Shown here: in pieces, positions 6,364-6,604 of the stretch
Numbering within the stretch: position 1 is the first letter of the stretch
Layout: every line of letters starts with the position of its first letter
Source: Firmicutes bacterium UBA2595
Lineage (GTDB): Bacteria > Bacillota > Thermincolia > Thermincolales > UBA2595
Assembly (NCBI GenBank): GCA_002339745.1
Contig: DDKP01000103.1
Location: forward strand, 1-6,604
Length of the DNA: 6,604 nucleotides
Reading direction: 5' to 3'
The notes under the pieces: model-generated
What the model saw: the letters and a program-made list of their open reading frames with translations, nothing else
Databases searched by the model: none
Told to the model about the DNA's origin: nothing
Made by a program: the position numbers and the translations under genes

Positions 6364-6490
6364 ACTGCCTCCGGAGTTAGCTGACGGGTTCGGTTGAAAG
6401 GATAACCCTACTTCACCGCCCAAGCGGCAAATGATTCACCCCTGGCCGCAAGGCCTTGTTGGTTCCTCCGTACCTTTCGGATTCGGCATA
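6364..6490 (-). ncRNA. Cyclic-di-AMP riboswitch (ydaO/yuaA type) in the hydrolase leader
   Basis: On the minus strand the leader carries the conserved blocks of the ydaO aptamer in order: CCGAATCCG, GGTACGGAGGAACCAA (about 6459-6474), GGGGTGAATC (about 6434-6443), GAAGTAGGG, and CCGAACCCGTCAGCTAAC (about 6376-6393). The closing stem can pair TGCC (6485-6488) with GGCA (6366-6369). Variable hairpins are also visible, such as GGCC-TTGC-GGCC. Aptamers of this class bind c-di-AMP and usually lower expression when the ligand is abundant, often in front of wall hydrolases. No terminator fits between aptamer and gene, because the closing stem ends five bases before the SD. Control is therefore probably translational. 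Identification rests on conserved sequence recalled by eye. Confidence 0.93.
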
Positions 6491-6506
6491 TACTTGGACA
6501 AGTTAT

Positions 6507-6535
6507 AGTATAAACGATTTTCCAGTACTGGTTAA
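6507..6535 (-). promoter_or_regulatory. Candidate promoter of the hydrolase gene with palindrome at the -35
   Basis: On the minus strand, TATACT (6507-6512, five of six to the -10 consensus) is preceded 17 bases upstream by TTAACC (6530-6535, four of six to the -35 consensus). Transcription would start near 6500, about ten bases before the aptamer. The perfect palindrome CCAGTACTGG (6522-6531) covers the -35/spacer junction and could bind a regulator. The remaining stretch to 6604 shows no gene or further site I can support. Confidence 0.5.
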
Positions 6536-6604
6536 GACCGTAAAAATAACCAGCAGGACCATAAATAACCATGATACAGGAAATGGGACCAATAATGTAA
6601 TGTT

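Overview
The window looks like chromosomal DNA from a Gram-positive, probably spore-forming Firmicute. Three things point there: strong AAGGAGG-type ribosome binding sites with several TTG starts, a YkvI-family transporter-like protein next to a small membrane protein, and a LysM-LysM-SleB cell-wall hydrolase behind a cyclic-di-AMP (ydaO-type) riboswitch. The protein style and moderate GC suggest an anaerobic clostridial lineage such as Peptococcaceae (Desulfotomaculum/Pelotomaculum-like). That placement is an impression from the sequence, not a database result.

Layout, left to right. Positions 36-3408 hold a minus-strand four-gene cluster, probably one operon, read from right to left: a small five-helix membrane protein, a YkvI-family membrane protein, a membrane-anchored PepSY-type protein with a duplicated C-terminal module, and a nitrilase-superfamily amidase resembling Nit2/omega-amidase. 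A 230-bp gap follows, with a probable minus-strand terminator. Positions 3640-4047 hold a minus-strand PaaI-type hotdog thioesterase. Positions 4072-4350 are a repeat-rich divergent intergenic region. It has two blocks of degenerate 7-bp repeats, a perfect 16-bp tandem duplication, a good plus-strand promoter and a palindrome at its start site. Positions 4351-5535 encode a plus-strand class I/II PLP aminotransferase. It converges on the minus-strand LysM/SleB hydrolase (5583-6347), and one strong hairpin lies between them. The right end (6348-6604) is the hydrolase leader: promoter, a c-di-AMP aptamer that ends five bases before the Shine-Dalgarno, and the SD itself.

Functionally the genes fall into three themes. 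They are membrane or envelope proteins of uncertain role (left cluster), small-molecule metabolism (amidase, thioesterase, aminotransferase), and cell-wall remodelling under second-messenger control (hydrolase plus riboswitch). The amidase and aminotransferase could belong to one glutamine-transamination route, but they are in different transcription units and the link is speculative.

The most notable signals are non-coding. The loop of one aptamer hairpin is complementary over seven bases to the hydrolase Shine-Dalgarno, which suggests direct translational control. The intergenic region upstream of the aminotransferase has an unusual repeat architecture. Everything else is an ordinary bacterial gene set, and I see no clear evidence of a wholly new system.
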